DNA of 64,000 nucleotides from Clavelina lepadiformis (taxonomy: Eukaryota > Chordata > Ascidiacea > Aplousobranchia > Clavelinidae), in assembly GCF_947623445.1 (NCBI RefSeq), contig NC_135240.1, positions 7,998,001 to 8,062,000 of the forward strand, in the 5' to 3' direction. Position numbers and translations under genes: made by a program. Positions 1-13,244 of this stretch are shown one piece after another (the first letter of the stretch is position 1; every line of letters begins with the position of its first letter). The notes under the pieces were generated by a model. The model did no database searches. It saw nothing but the letters and a program-made list of their open reading frames with translations, and had not been told where the DNA came from.

Positions 1-427
1 AGCTTAAGGTCTGCCAAGCATTTCGTAAAATACACACTGCATTTTCACCTGATGAAACATAATTTTATCTTCTATATCAGCGCATATCACAATACAGCAC
101 AACAAGGGCAGGATCCAGAGTCTTTGCTTACATATTAGTTTTTTGGGGCCCCTTTGAACATTTTCCTGGTAACAACTTGTGGCCAATTCTGTCTCTGGTC
201 TAGTCGCTTCACAGAAAATAAAAAACTTTTGCAAAAAGTAAATTTGCAAATGTCCTCATTAGTGTGGGAAGCAATCGCAAGGTCTTCTACTTTTGCGCTT
301 CCATACAGCTAGAGCCACTGATAGGCAATATCGCCAATATTATGATGAAATATAGACCTAGAGTATAGCTTAAGTTAGCCTATCAAGAACCTACTGCCTT
401 ATAATTTTTTCAAATCTAGTATACAAA

Positions 428-497
428 TGCACAACCAGATGACGTCACAATTTAAGGAGCTGGGGACAAGTATACAAATACATCCTGTGGTTGTGCA
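428..497 (+). repeat. Short MITE-like inverted-repeat element, copy 1
   Basis: The 70-bp unit begins TGCACAACCA and ends with its exact reverse complement TGGTTGTGCA. The interior has a perfect CRE-like TGACGTCA and the motif GTATACAAAT. Two further copies lie at 18154-18222 and 60274-60367. No transposase is present, so a non-autonomous element is inferred. Confidence 0.75.
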
Positions 498-967
498 AAC
501 AAATGAAAACAATGAAAATAATGAAAACTAAAAAAAAGTGTTTGGGGAGTTCCCTACATAAAAACTTTGTTTTTGCTCAATAACAAACACAGACACTTTT
601 CATTTAAAACACATGTCGGACGAGAAAAATTTCTACATGTATGAAATTCCTTCTCTGTGTACATACATACATACCTAAAAATCAGGCATAAAAATCATCT
701 TTGTGAATTTGAACAAATTGTTATCATCTTTTAAATTGTTAAAACTTCAATCATTTACTGAAATACTGTCAACGATTTTTATTATTGTACAGATAGCAAA
801 AAGAAAAGTAGTTGTGTTCTACAGAGCTGCGTGTTTGATTTGTGTGGGACTGTTAGCGAGCTCTGAATAAAATCTGAACAACACACCAGTTCAAGAAAGG
901 CGAAAACCACCGAAATCTGGAAAGCCAATAATCGCAGAACCAAAAATACACGCACCAAATGGAAGAA

Positions 968-1040
968 TTGATTAATAAATAATACAATTAACAATTAATT
1001 AATCAATTAATAAAATTAATTATTAAATAATAAATGTCAG
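968..1040. repeat. AT-only low-complexity tract (TTAATTAAT-rich)
   Basis: About 70 bp made almost only of A and T, with repeated AATTAATTAAT-like units. A very similar tract lies at 24095-24190. Confidence 0.6.
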
Positions 1041-2585
1041 TTTAGCTTGTAACAAAGTTTGAATTTTGCACTTACTGCGTTGATTTCAACCACATGTTGC
1101 TTGCAGAACAGAAAAGTTCCCAAAATCATTTAAAATGTTCTGCTTGACTGAAACATCCCGTATATAGCTTATTATAATTTACACATTTTAAGTGCATTAG
1201 TTCATATGAAGTAAGTTATTGAACAAACCATATTCAAAATTGCCAATAAAACCTTGTCCTCAAGCGCAAACCTGATTTTTTGCAACTACTTTAGATGAAA
1301 AGTTAATACAGTGATGTTTTCTATAAATTCATTAAAAATGGCATAGAAACAAATTTCGCAGCTAACGTACTAAGTAATTTTGTTAGGTAGGGTAAAGCAT
1401 GGAAAAAAAATTGTTATAAGTACAAGGTTATATATAGGTAGGCCTACACTATTTGAATTTATCAACTCTACGAAAATAATAAAATATTCATAAATTTTAC
1501 CAATATATAGGCTATGGATTGATATCAAAGCGTTCAAAATGCTATAAGAAACTTAAAATTTACAATGTAATACTATTTTGCGAGAAAAATTTGCTGGTAG
1601 CGTCAGAAACCCAACGATCACTTAATAGCTTTACTCAATTAAATAATGTAATAACGAAATTGCAAATGCAATAATAAATATAACAATAAAAGTAATGTAG
1701 TGATTACTTTTTGAGTATTTGTAGCTTTTGAAAAGGTAACAGATGTCCAAACTTTTACAGTATTAAAGAAGCCAGAAAACAGACAAATGGTTAATGTCCG
1801 CTGTTTGGACATTATTGCTGGAAATTAAAGGTACAAGAGACATAGCTTTCAATCCTATAAGGGAACTTCAGAATGTCTACCGGTCTATAATTGAGGAGGG
1901 CGCGTAACATTTTGCTTTTCCTTTATAGAAGCAGATTGCCTGGGGATTAATTGCTGGAATTTGCAACCTCTTTGCATCATTTTCACACAAATTGACTAGA
2001 TCTCTTCAATTGTCTCAAAAGATATGACTTATATGACATTTTACGCCAACATATGACATGTATTTAATGCCAAATACATTATATACATACATAAATATAC
2101 ACAAAAATCATGTGAAATATGGGACGGCTGGTCACCTTACCCTACGATCCTTTTTACTTTACGGTATTTTTGATGATTAGGAGCGTGGCCCGCACTCTCG
2201 CAACCTCTCCTCGCACGGGGCAATTATTATCTTCTCGTTCCGCCTCACACAAAATTCCTTACTGTACGTCACTGTATCAATTCCCTTAATTGCTGCAGTT
2301 GAAGTTACCAAGGTTTTCGGTTAGTTAAGTCGTTTAAAGAAAGCGTTGTATTGGCCTTTCTCTGATTGTTTTATATTGCTTGTATAAGGATCGGCTATAT
2401 GGAAGTCCGCACGGTTTTATCATTATGAAAAAAACCTTCATGTTTTTCTTTACACGTATAATGGCTTCTGCTAACACTTTAAAGCTAAGTATAGACCTAT
2501 ATTGAAAGTGAAGGTTAAATTCATCAATTCTCTATTTGCCAATAATTTTACTAGAACTTTTAAATGTACTCATTTGTTTAAAAAC

Positions 2586-5500
2586 ATGTTGCTGTGTATT
2601 GTTGAATGGAGAGCTCAGGAATGCCTTTATGGTCACCTTTTTCTTTTAACTGCAATGTGTGTTGTTAATGCACAAACAATCGAATCTGAGTCCGAACCTT
2701 TGATTTCCAAAGCGTGAGTATCTTACCGCGTACAGTGCACATAAGACAGCATCTTTACGAAATTAAATGTTTTTGTAGAAACAAAGATTTAGCAGAAGAT
2801 TTTGGCTTGCATCTAGATGCCAAATGTTCAGTTTTTACAGGATACTATGCAATGCACGAGGTCAGATTACTTTTATTATTTGTAGTGTAATTAGAAGATG
2901 TCCATTTCACGAATATGCCCGAAACAAATGCAAATTGTACGGGCTCGGTAATATCCTGCTTTAAACTTTGTAATTGGTTTTGGTTAGTACCGAGTTCATT
3001 ACTGACAATGATACCTTGTTTGTACAGAAGTACATGCAGAGCCACGCCGTGAAAGAATTATCAGTGCAGACGTTGAACGGAACGAGAATTGTTGAACATT
3101 TTGTAGGCAAATTGGAAAAGATGTTTAAAAAAAGAAAGAACGCAGTGCAGGTTAGAAATAAGCAAAAAATTGAATTTTATTTAAAGTTGTTTTGCATTTG
3201 TCAATAACTAAACGGCTTTATTTCGGTGATGCAGAAATTGGTTGAGGTTGCCGAAGTTGAAAGTGAGAAGTTTAACTGGTCTTCGACACCGGATGCAAAT
3301 TATAATAATGTCATGTATATCAACAAGAATAATATAAGTGAAGGTAATTTCAATCTTTGTCGAATTATCCGGAATTCTATGCAGTAGAGACTCGATAAAC
3401 TCAAGTTGATTGGAAAAGCTAAAGTTATGCTTCCGAGTTATTTGAAGTTTTTAAAATTGACAAGGAAGATTCGTGAAAACTATAGACCTAATCGGGGGGT
3501 AACTATATAATAAACGACTTTTAACGTTTTTCTTATACATCACCTTTTTTAAAAAACACAAATTTGATCTCAAAGTCGCTTATTCGACGGCAATGGTTAT
3601 AGCCCATCATAGGTATACTTAAGGTTGACATGAAGCACTGTATTCATCTTGAAAGTTTCTGCGGCCTTACTAGTTCAGTTGATTTATATTTGTTCTAATT
3701 TTTGTTACACTTGCTTCTTTCTACAAGTATGCGTGTAAAATTTTTATTATCCTCATGGTGGTGATAACCATACTAGGGTTTACATTATAATTGAGATTGT
3801 CACATTAAGTGATGTCGCAATCTATCGAATAAGATCGTCCTTTTTCCGATAGATTTTATGCATATCTTTATTTTTTAGAAGGTTAATGTGACGCAACGAA
3901 CAAACTCTTTACATGTTTTCAGGTATATGCGAATCAGATGATTTCTTTGAGAATCAGTACAAGGAAGACTCAGCTTTCTATCGCCGCATGGATTTCGAAC
4001 ACAGCCTGAAGTTCAGAACGAAAGTGAATAGAGCAGAGTCCGTTGTTCAAGTGCCCTTTGAAGTGTACAATAGAGGCAAGTTTCCTCCGTAGTTTTACAG
4101 CTGTTTTTGGTCCAGTACTTGCTTGCGTGCAGTTAAACGTAAGCACAGCTGAATTAGTTAATATAATGCCAAAACCTTCTATGTTTTCTTTTATTTTTCC
4201 TTATTTCTTATGTGCTTGTATACTGCAATTTAGTAGCAAGAACGACGTTTTATGCAGGTTATGCAGGGTTGTCCGGTCTACGTTAAACGGAGGCCCTCAG
4301 CAGATGTATGCCTGACTTCCCCGCCACCATTCGCATTACGCTTAGTGCTGGTAGTGGTTATAGCAGCGTTTTATTGACAACTGCATAATACGCTCTCGAG
4401 TCATTGGTTGATATTCCACAATATACCGTTTGGGTGAAATATGTTTAACTAGTTAGACTATGGAATCACCCACTTGAACATAGTGCACAGTGTCCTTATT
4501 GCAAGTGAATCTTCCGCTCACTCTAAGATACACCGCGCGTTTACTGTCCCTCCCAGACCTCCGTCAGATATCTGACTTTTTCATTGCGGTTGCGTATTCG
4601 TAATATTAGATCCCTGACCGACTATTTTCTCAGTCAATCTTCTTTCAATAACATAATTTAAACTCGTGAAATCTTTATTCGATGTTGACTGTAATCGTCT
4701 CAGGGGCCAAGTGTTCAATTGCTTAGAAACTGAAACAGTTTCAGTCACAACAATTTATTATTGTATTCAATTATGCCGGCCTGCGTGTCAGTGTACCAAT
4801 TCCAATACACGAACACCGAAAATGATTGTCAGCTTTCGCAGGAATACAAAACCAACAATATGACGTCATTTACATATAGGTTACTCAAGCTTGAGCTTGA
4901 CCATTCTATCCAAGTGAGTCAAAGCTGACGAGCTTCCCGGGGGGTTCCCACAGTGATTAACAGCAAGCAAGATCAACGGTGCATTTTTGTAAGCATTTGA
5001 TAACACTGTACAATTTGCTCACATTACTACAACTGCCGCTGCTTCGTCGACGGATGAGTAAAATACAAAAGTGGGCTGTGCTTGTAGGCAACAGAACAAC
5101 GTTATAAAGTATAAAGAAAGCGTAAAGTCGGCGGGAATTTTCTTTTACATTATTCAAGCAATAAATTAGCTGCAATGCAAATGTTTGATTCAAGCGCACT
5201 TGCTATGTATGGTGAATTTCTGTTTTTACTGTGGTTTGTTGAAACTTTAATATCATTTTATTAAACCAATTGCACCTTTTTTAAAGGCACCACAGTTACA
5301 AGAACAGCAGCATGGTCAAAAGTATTAGATGACCAGTTCAAGACGAATATGGCAAACGACCCTTCCTTGAAATGGCAGTATTTCGCTTCACCAACGGGTA
5401 TTCTGAGAATTTACCCCGGTCTTCAGTGGGACATGCTTCATTGCAACAACCGTCCAAACATGTACGACTGCCGAAAAAAGCAATGGTAAGCATGGTAATT

Positions 5501-8500
5501 TCAAAAATGGCAAAAGGTATTTCGGTTTAGTTCATGTTGAAATGCTTAAAACTGTATTGTGTAGAAGCCTAGAAGGGAGATTACCTGTCTAGCCAACTAA
5601 ATAGTGATATATTTTTGCGTTAGGTACATACAGGCAGCTACCTATCCCAAAAATGTGTTGATCCTTCTTGATACGAGCGGAAGCATGATTGGGACCAATC
5701 TGTTTGTTGCAGAATATGCCGTGCCCGAAATTTTCAAGTTTTTAGGAGATAACGATTTTTTCAATGTGCTGACAGTATGTATAAATATATTATATACACT
5801 ATACAGTATATACTAGGTCATCGGTTAGAACCATAAGTGACGCAAGAGTGTTGATGAATATATACGGTTGGCTACCCGACGTATAAAGAATGGCGGTAGG
5901 CATACCATGTTAAATTATATATTCTCTAAATAGGCCTATATATCAGAAGTTGTATCGTCCTAAAACCTGCGAGTAAACATATCAATTTAATGTAAAAAAC
6001 GATTATGTTACAACTTTCTGTGTAGCTCTGAAATAGGACACAGAAATAATTAGGACAAATGACACTTATAATTGTTTTGTGACAGTTTGGCAAAGACGCA
6101 AAACCCATAAACAAGTGCTACGGTTTCGAACTGATGCCAGCAAACTGGAAAAATAAAAGGGTGACAGACTGAATTTTTTGCTCAAACTCAGTTTAAATTT
6201 TTGTTAATATATAATGAGAAATATTCTAAACAATTTCTAAAATAATTTTAACCTTGCGGTAAATTTAAAGTGCTTTAAAATTATTGTCTCCGTAGACCGT
6301 TCTAGAAGATATAAGCAAGATTAAACCATACGGTTATGCTGACTACAACGTCACCCTACATACTGTGCTTGATCTTTTAAAGAAAGTAAGTGCTAAGGAA
6401 GTAGGCTACGTTTTAAGGTGGTTTACCGCTTCTTTAATTGCATATATGAAACATTACATTTGAAACATAGGAACTAGATAAAATACAGACATATGGAACT
6501 TTTCTATCACATGATATCATCATTTTACCATACTTTGTCAGTCAGAATGTGCTTTACGTAGATTTTGGTCATATTTTAAGGTTAATAGCACATACATTGG
6601 TTGTAATCGCTATACTGCATGCACAAGATTTGCATGAAATTCAATTTTAACTTGCAGTTTCGCAGTCAACAAGGAGGGAGTTATTGCGATTTCATGTTAC
6701 TGATAATTACCGACGGGGCGCCAGAAAATCTTGATCATATTTTTGAAAAATATTACAAAGATAATGATTTTCAGGTATAGAATGAAATTTTTAGTCCATA
6801 CCATTTGTATGCGAAGATTTTGTTAAGGAACTGTCGTAATTTGAATGCAAAAATCTCTATAATCGATGTGAGCTGTACACACTGTTTTGATTTTCAGTGA
6901 ATGTAAATGTATTTAGTATATATACTTGTCTATTATGCCCTAATGTTTATAGATAAGAATCTTTCCTTATTTGGTTGGCTACGATAAAAGCAGTCTTTCA
7001 TCACTTCGTCAAATGGCATGCCATAACAATGGTTATTTTACTCACTTGATGAATCGCGCAAGTGTCCGTTACAGAGTCTTGGTACACTTTTTAAACTGTC
7101 TTAGTTTGTTTGATAAAGTTAAAAATGTTTTCAGTTTTTTGATACCGTCTATCATCTATAAATTCTATATAGTGAGTAAAATTACGATTATTTTACTAAG
7201 CGTTGTTTTGTTACTACAACTGTACAACTACATTTCACAATTATAATTGTATCAACATACATCCTTTTCAGGAACAAGTTCATATTTTAAATCGGCCGCT
7301 TGCATTTCACCAAGATCATCACGTCGCTTGGACCAAAGCTTACTACACTGGAAAACTCGAGAAAGAGGTAGGGTAGGAAGAGGTAAAGAGGTAGTAAAAC
7401 CACCAACAATGCGGGAAAAATGTCCTTTGACTCTTTGCTCAAGATTATATTTGTTATGCAGAGCTCACATCTCGTTTGTACGATTTCTATGGCCGCCCAC
7501 AGAAAGATAAACGGGACAGCTACTTTGCTTGGCGTTCTGGCCACAGACATTCCTCTTGATGATATTTTGGAATCTATCCCAATAAACAAGTAAACCCTCG
7601 CTGATTTCCAAGCAAGATGAACTATAGACGTTGAATAATAAAAACTTAATAATATAATAAACGCTATATTTATATTTTGTGGTATTGTGCAGTGCGTCTA
7701 CTTTGTTTCCATTGGTATTCCAAATTCACGGTTTTTTACAGCATTGGAGTCAACGGCTACATATATATGATCACGAACAACGGCCACACCTTAATTCATC
7801 CGAGATTTAACCCGCGATACAATGAATTTGGACTGGAAGGATTGAGACCTAATTATGAAGGGTCGGTTTTCAAGATCACAGTTAGGTTCATTTTGTATAA
7901 ATAAACAAGTTGTATTCGTGTTATTCTGTTTCCAGCATAGATATTGACGATCTGGAAAACAGTCTTGCTGGAAGGCAAGTTCGAGCTGAAATGATTAACA
8001 AGACGGGATCTTTAGCAGCTGATAGAATTGTAACACCATTATTTGGCATGGTAATGAGAGTGCTATATAGAGTATAATATAAACAGCTTATTAAAACGTG
8101 ATTTTTGAAGAACAAAATTCTTTCTCATCCAGAATAGAGTTTTAATTTTAAGTGGAACTTATTATTACGCCCCGATCCGTGAGACTCCTTACTACTTGGC
8201 CGCTGTTTTACCATCTGGATACGGGCATACGTCATTAAAATATCCAGAAGTTTTACAAAGACGGTCACATGATGCGAAATACGATGCAAAGTCTTGTGGT
8301 GAAGTATGTACTCTCGATATTTGTACTTTTGTAGTTTTTTTAAGTGGATTATTTTTAAGATCTATTTCATACAAAACTTTTGTTTAGGCTTTAAAGCGTT
8401 GGATGATCTCTGCAACAAGCATCAGTCGAACTGGTGCAATATGTTCCCTGTTATACAGTGGGATTGGGGTTGCGGAGTCCTGGCGTTACTGTCAGCATAT

Positions 8501-11500
8501 ACAGGATAACGTTGGTCCACACGAGATGTCGCAACTGGACATGCTGAAAGCCTTTGTCACTGACAAGCATAACGACACGATTTCATGTAGGAAAAAAAAT
8601 TGAAATGTTGTTTAACAATTTCGTATTTCTGTAATGTCGGTAATCTAGAAATAGTTACGCGCATCAATTAATTCAAAAATAGATCTGCTTCTGCATTGTA
8701 TATAACAAATTTAGCTCTGCTTATCATGAATGCATTATCGAACGGCTTTAATTTTTTAAAACAAGTTTTTCCGAGCAGGCGACGAGGAGTTAGTTACAGG
8801 AGTTCTTTACGACGCTTACCATATGGCCGTAATACAACCCTTCTGGTCCGAATTCCGCCAATTTCGCAAGACCACGAGGTTTGTTGTCCAGAGCTTTCAA
8901 CTTTTCTTTGGAGGGCTTTTAGTGAAGGCAGTGTATGAACACGTACCGTGATAATTGTATTGACACGTAACATCGCAATGCATTATAATGTAGTCAATTT
9001 TTAAATACGTTCTTTGTATTCAGAGAAGGGGTAATAATGACTTTTGTGATATCGAAAAACGGAGTTTTAATGGAGTATTGGCACGAAGAGACGCAAGGTT
9101 TCCACTCGAAAGCTCGGAACACCATTTTTAAGTATAATAGGCTCCTTTCTATAGATTTTTTTTATGGATTCTATGATTCGTGGATTGAAATTGTCATCGA
9201 CTGTTTGCAGATTCTCAAGGGTAGAGTTTCCAGACGTTTACAGGAGAACGGTGGAGCAACCACCGGATGATTGGTTGTATTCTTTGCCGAACAATAAATC
9301 GTCTATGGAACGCGATAGTATCGTAATCGCCGCTACTAAAGCTTTTCGTCTGAATAATGCCGTCCTCGGTGGTACGTATGGGCATGGCGAGCTTGTACAA
9401 ATGATTCGTGAATTTTATGTTTTGACAGGTTTTATTTTGTATTGTGCACGTCTTAGCATTGCATACGCATAACTATAACATTTATTTTAAATGATTATAT
9501 CTCCAGGTAAAGTAACTATTATTTTTTCAAATACAGTTGCAGGTTTGCTGTTTAAACACAGCAGATTTAGCGAAAATTTTAACAACTTTGAGGATATGAG
9601 CGAAAACTGCGGAAAGGTATCACTTGCCTGAAACTATTTTGTAAACCAAAAATATCATCTACACTATTGAACTGAATCTAGTTAGCAGCCATACGTTATT
9701 TGTTTCCTTTCATTTTTTGATAATTAATTTAATAATTAATGCTTTTATATGTAAATGCTTGAAAAATAACAGCAAACATTTATGTACACTAAACACGAAG
9801 AAGTATAATTGTTTGTAGAGATATAATAGATTCTTCGACTGTTACTTGATAGATGAAAATGCAATTACTCTTTATGCCGACGATGAAAGTCAAGTAAGAC
9901 TTACCTTAACGCATGAGTTCTTGTATATCAACGTAGATTAAACTACTTTGTTTAGTAATAATATTTTGTAAACACAATTGGTCTAATTGTGAGATAGTCT
10001 TCATTCATTTTCCATAACAACCTCGCTTAAACTTATTTTTATCTTTGCTTAATATATTTTCTCTTCCGTAGGTCGGTCAATACTTGGGATTGATCAATGG
10101 CCCAGTTATGAGCAGTTTACTTAAAGAGAAAATTTTCAATGTTGTTGAATTAATGGACTACAATGCTGTTTGCAAAACCCACCCCCCACAAACAAATTCT
10201 CCCGCCAGTTACCGCCAATCAGTGAGTCGACTTCCCGCATTTGTGGCAGACAATAAATTGAACTGATGATAAACTGTACCAAAGTTCAACAATTGTTTGT
10301 CCAACTAATAAAAATTGTTGACTAGAAAATGTATACTTTTAACAACTGCAAAAATATGAATAATTAAAATACAAATTTTTTAATGGAGATTCTTTGTTTT
10401 TCAGCAAATTTATGTTATTTGGAAATACGTCACGGGAGTAATCATGCACATTCTTCAGTAAGATTTTGTTTTCAGAAGAGATTGCTGTTGTATATTTCGC
10501 CTATTTGATAGCCTACGTAACTATACGTTAGGTTATAGTCTTGGAGGCGAACCTCTGCCAAGCGTGGCAAGCGAGCTTTGTTTGTGAACTCGAATGTACA
10601 CGCATGCATGCTCATTTGCATATACAGATTGCTCGCACACCCGTTTGCGTGCTTTCTCATTTGCATATGAAAAGGAATGTATGAATGCATGCTTGCACGT
10701 GTGCAAATGTGACTGGATAAGTGGAGTTTGTACATACACTTTACCGCTCGATACATGAGTGCGTTACGCGCCAGGCATAGAAAGGCCATAACACGTACAG
10801 TATAGATGTAGCCTAATCTATATAGGTCTATGGACGTAACCTTATATGTTATACGTGTGTGATCGAGGCGTGCGATTATTCACAAATGCATGTGCGTTTG
10901 GGTGCACAAACACGCATCTTATAGTCACACTCCTAAAAGCGAATTTCTACTTTTTTGCAAAAGAAAGATTTACACTCTTTGAATAGCACGTAATGCTTTA
11001 CGCCGGTACATGAACACTACCACAAAAGCCGCCATACACTCCTTTTTGCAAAATCATCCTTATCTTAGATTGACAGGTAACCTTGATTGACACATGTTGG
11101 TAATTGGTATGCACCCGGTCCATGTAACAGGTTTGCCATCACAAGCCTAAATGCATGTAACACAAGAAAGTTACTGTATTAAGCTTACTAATTATTTCCG
11201 AGATCTTTTGTTGTTAAATAGTTCACAGGTTAATTTGGCAGCTGGCAGCTGGCTCTCCAGATTTTTCCCCTCACCACCACCACCAACCCGGATCCCGACA
11301 ACAATAAAGTGGAAAACCAGGTAAAAGTTACACCGTTTAACAACAATTGAAAACATCAATTCGTCATGCACAATATTATTTAGGTCATGCCAACGAAAGT
11401 TCGAAGTGGCCCTTGTCAACAGGAGCAAAGTGCCTTACGTTGGAGTGGAGTTATGCGATGATCATTGTAGGCCTACGCCAGGGTAATACAACCTAGTCTC

Positions 11501-12189
11501 AATTTTACAGCTTAACCTGGTGTAGTGTAGTATATATTATATGCTGTGTTTTTGTATAAAGATTTTATGCACTCAGCTCTGATTAATAGCCTGTAGACGT
11601 AAGTAACTTGGCGCAAATTCGCAGGGAATTTGGAATTTATTCGGTAAAAAAGACCAACATGTTTTTGGTGGCACTTCTGAAACAACCTTATCCACTAATT
11701 TCGCTTGAAACCACTAACCTTGCTGCAGGAGAAGAAGTTACTCATATCCTTTCCGCTTTACGTGTTGAATTTGTCTAACAGCTTAACGTTGAAACCATTT
11801 CCTGACATATTAACGAATTATTGGAATGTTTGTGTGATTTTTGTCTGTAGCTAATGAGTGTTCCGATATATGACCTTAACTTTAAGCTGATTATACATTC
11901 TGAAAAAGAAAGTTGTGAAAAACTACGCACTCCTAAACCAAGAAAAAGCCCAACAGGATGCAAAATTGGTAACATACAAGTAAGTTTTGGAAGTATAACG
12001 TCATTTTTTGATAAGCTCTTTTAAGTTTTTATCTTTTGTTATTTCTTTCAGGAAACAGAAAAAGGCTTTCCTTGCAGTTCAGCTTCTAGGATATCTCTTA
12101 CCTTTAGGAAAATGATGAATTTCCAGGACATAGGATTATACTGTTGTGCTTGGATCTTGTGCCTAACTTTCCTCATGTTGATGGTTTAA
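2586..12189 (+). CDS. CACNA2D-like: Voltage-gated calcium channel alpha-2/delta subunit
   Basis: Auxiliary subunit that raises surface expression and shapes gating of high-voltage calcium channels; it is extracellular and membrane-anchored. I place 28 exons: 2586-2713, 2779-2860, 3028-3150, 3235-3343, 3923-4075, 5287-5485, 5624-5774, 6086-6160, 6296-6385, 6658-6774, 6953-7081, 7272-7367, 7462-7589, 7742-7861, 7936-8050, 8133-8303, 8388-8586, 8779-8878, 9024-9097, 9225-9371, 9507-9616, 9819-9893, 10072-10221, 10405-10457, 11384-11482, 11625-11736, 11851-11979, 12052-12189. The frame closes at 1123 aa, the usual family length. Order: signal peptide, VWA_N, VWA domain with an intact MIDAS (DTSGSM, about residue 281), Cache-like region (for example TNNGHTLIHP), cysteine-rich VGCC_alpha2 region, and a hydrophobic C-terminal tail (transmembrane or GPI signal). 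The start is the first in-frame ATG before the signal peptide. Intron 5 uses a GC donor (AG|GCAAGT). The boundaries of exons 14, 20 and 26 are the least certain. Confidence 0.93.
10458..11383 (+). other. Long intron 24 of the alpha2/delta gene
   Basis: A 926-bp intron near the 3' end of the gene, without a gene of its own that I can support. Its most notable content is a pair of octamer (POU-type) motifs, ATTTGCAT, at 10614-10621 and 10659-10666, both within the shared 13-mer CTCATTTGCATAT. Confidence 0.5.
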
Positions 12190-12341
12190 TTGTTTTGGTG
12201 TGTGCTTGGTTGTGTAAAGACTCTCTGTGCATTATATACCACTCTCGACTTGTATTTAATAAGCTTTAAAAAATGTGTTGCAGGAAAAAGAATCATAAGC
12301 CCACACGAATTAAAGGAATCAACTTTCAACTGCTATCTGCA

Positions 12342-12377
12342 GATATCTGAGATATCTGAGATATCTGAGATATCTGC
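12342..12377 (+). repeat. Four-unit 9-bp tandem repeat in the 3' UTR
   Basis: Four consecutive units of GATATCTGA (the last ends in C), between the stop codon at 12189 and the polyadenylation signal at 12463. Confidence 0.85.
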
Positions 12378-12462
12378 AACAGTTACGACAATGTTATCGG
12401 TCAAGAGTTCAACTGAAAATGTGGAATTTTCATATTTTTGTAGCAATGTTTTTCGTTCAAAG

Positions 12463-12468
12463 AATAAA
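12463..12468 (+). terminator. Polyadenylation signal AATAAA for the alpha2/delta gene
   Basis: A canonical AATAAA lies 274 nt after the stop codon and is followed by T-rich sequence. It is the first such hexamer downstream on this strand. Confidence 0.65.
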
Positions 12469-12474
12469 TAGTTG

Positions 12475-13240
12475 ATTTCTTAAATGTTATACATACTTGT
12501 TTTCTGTTTCGATAAAAGGAAACAATGCTTATAATTTTTGGAGAAAATGGTATCATCGAATTCCTCGAGATAATCTCTAACCTAGAGTGTACTGCGTTCA
12601 TGGTAGCTTCTTCTTTGTGTGGAGTAGATGGTTCTTGAGAGTGGGAACAAAAACCTCCTATTGTAGGGCAGGTGTGCAGAGGCTGGTGCGGCAGATGCAC
12701 AGCTCATCTGTCTTAACTTGTTATTTAGACTTAATTTACCTGCCGAATTAATGATCTAACTCTGTGGTTGCGTGCGGTTAGAATTCTCTATAACCTCTTG
12801 TCAGCCGAAAGCTCTTACGTTATTACAGATACAGTTTATCAGAAACGGTCCTTTTATTGTAGGAACTGTACAGGTTCCGAATATTACACACAATCACAAA
12901 CTTAGTAATTCACCGTTTAAAACAGGTCTAAAGAATTGCAATTAACACGACTAACGTAATACGTTCGTACGACTCTGTATCTCTCTGTCTGAGCGGTTAT
13001 TCGCGTAGAAGTTTGAGCTTATAACAGCGTGGAGCGAATAGAAATATTCGACACAAAATACACGAACATTTTAGAACGTGCGAACGATAAAAATAAAGCG
13101 TTGGCAATGGGGATTACATTCAGTTAAAACTAGGGCGTTTTGAAATCACCTGGTAACGTACTAAATGGCATTTTCACATGAAGTTATTTAGAGCAAGTTT
13201 CCAAATATTAAACGACAATTGCAGTGTTATCAATAAACAA
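12475..13240. other. Intergenic spacer before the LINE remnant
   Basis: No gene can be supported. Open frames are short and lack domains or splice context. Confidence 0.5.
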
Positions 13241-13244
13241 AACT

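Larger units (their letters stand above)
1..2585. other. Intergenic region upstream of the alpha2/delta gene
   Basis: I see no supported gene here. The open frames on both strands are short and have no recognisable domain. The region holds one copy of a 70-bp inverted-repeat element (428-497) and an AT-rich TTAATTAAT stretch (about 968-1040). It should contain the promoter of the downstream gene, but no convincing TATA box is visible. Confidence 0.6.

Noticed and set aside
4-249. 81-codon open frame on the minus strand at the window edge
   Set aside because: No domain, no splice context and AT-rich composition; chance frame.
7287-7589. 100-codon minus-strand frame inside the alpha2/delta gene
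   Set aside because: Antisense shadow of exons 12 and 13.
10472-10789. 105-codon minus-strand frame in intron 24 with many C, H and M residues
   Set aside because: Composition follows the repeated GCATGC-like sequence; there is no zinc-finger spacing.
12401-12700. 99-codon minus-strand frame downstream of the alpha2/delta gene
   Set aside because: No recognisable motif; it overlaps the 3' UTR and spacer.
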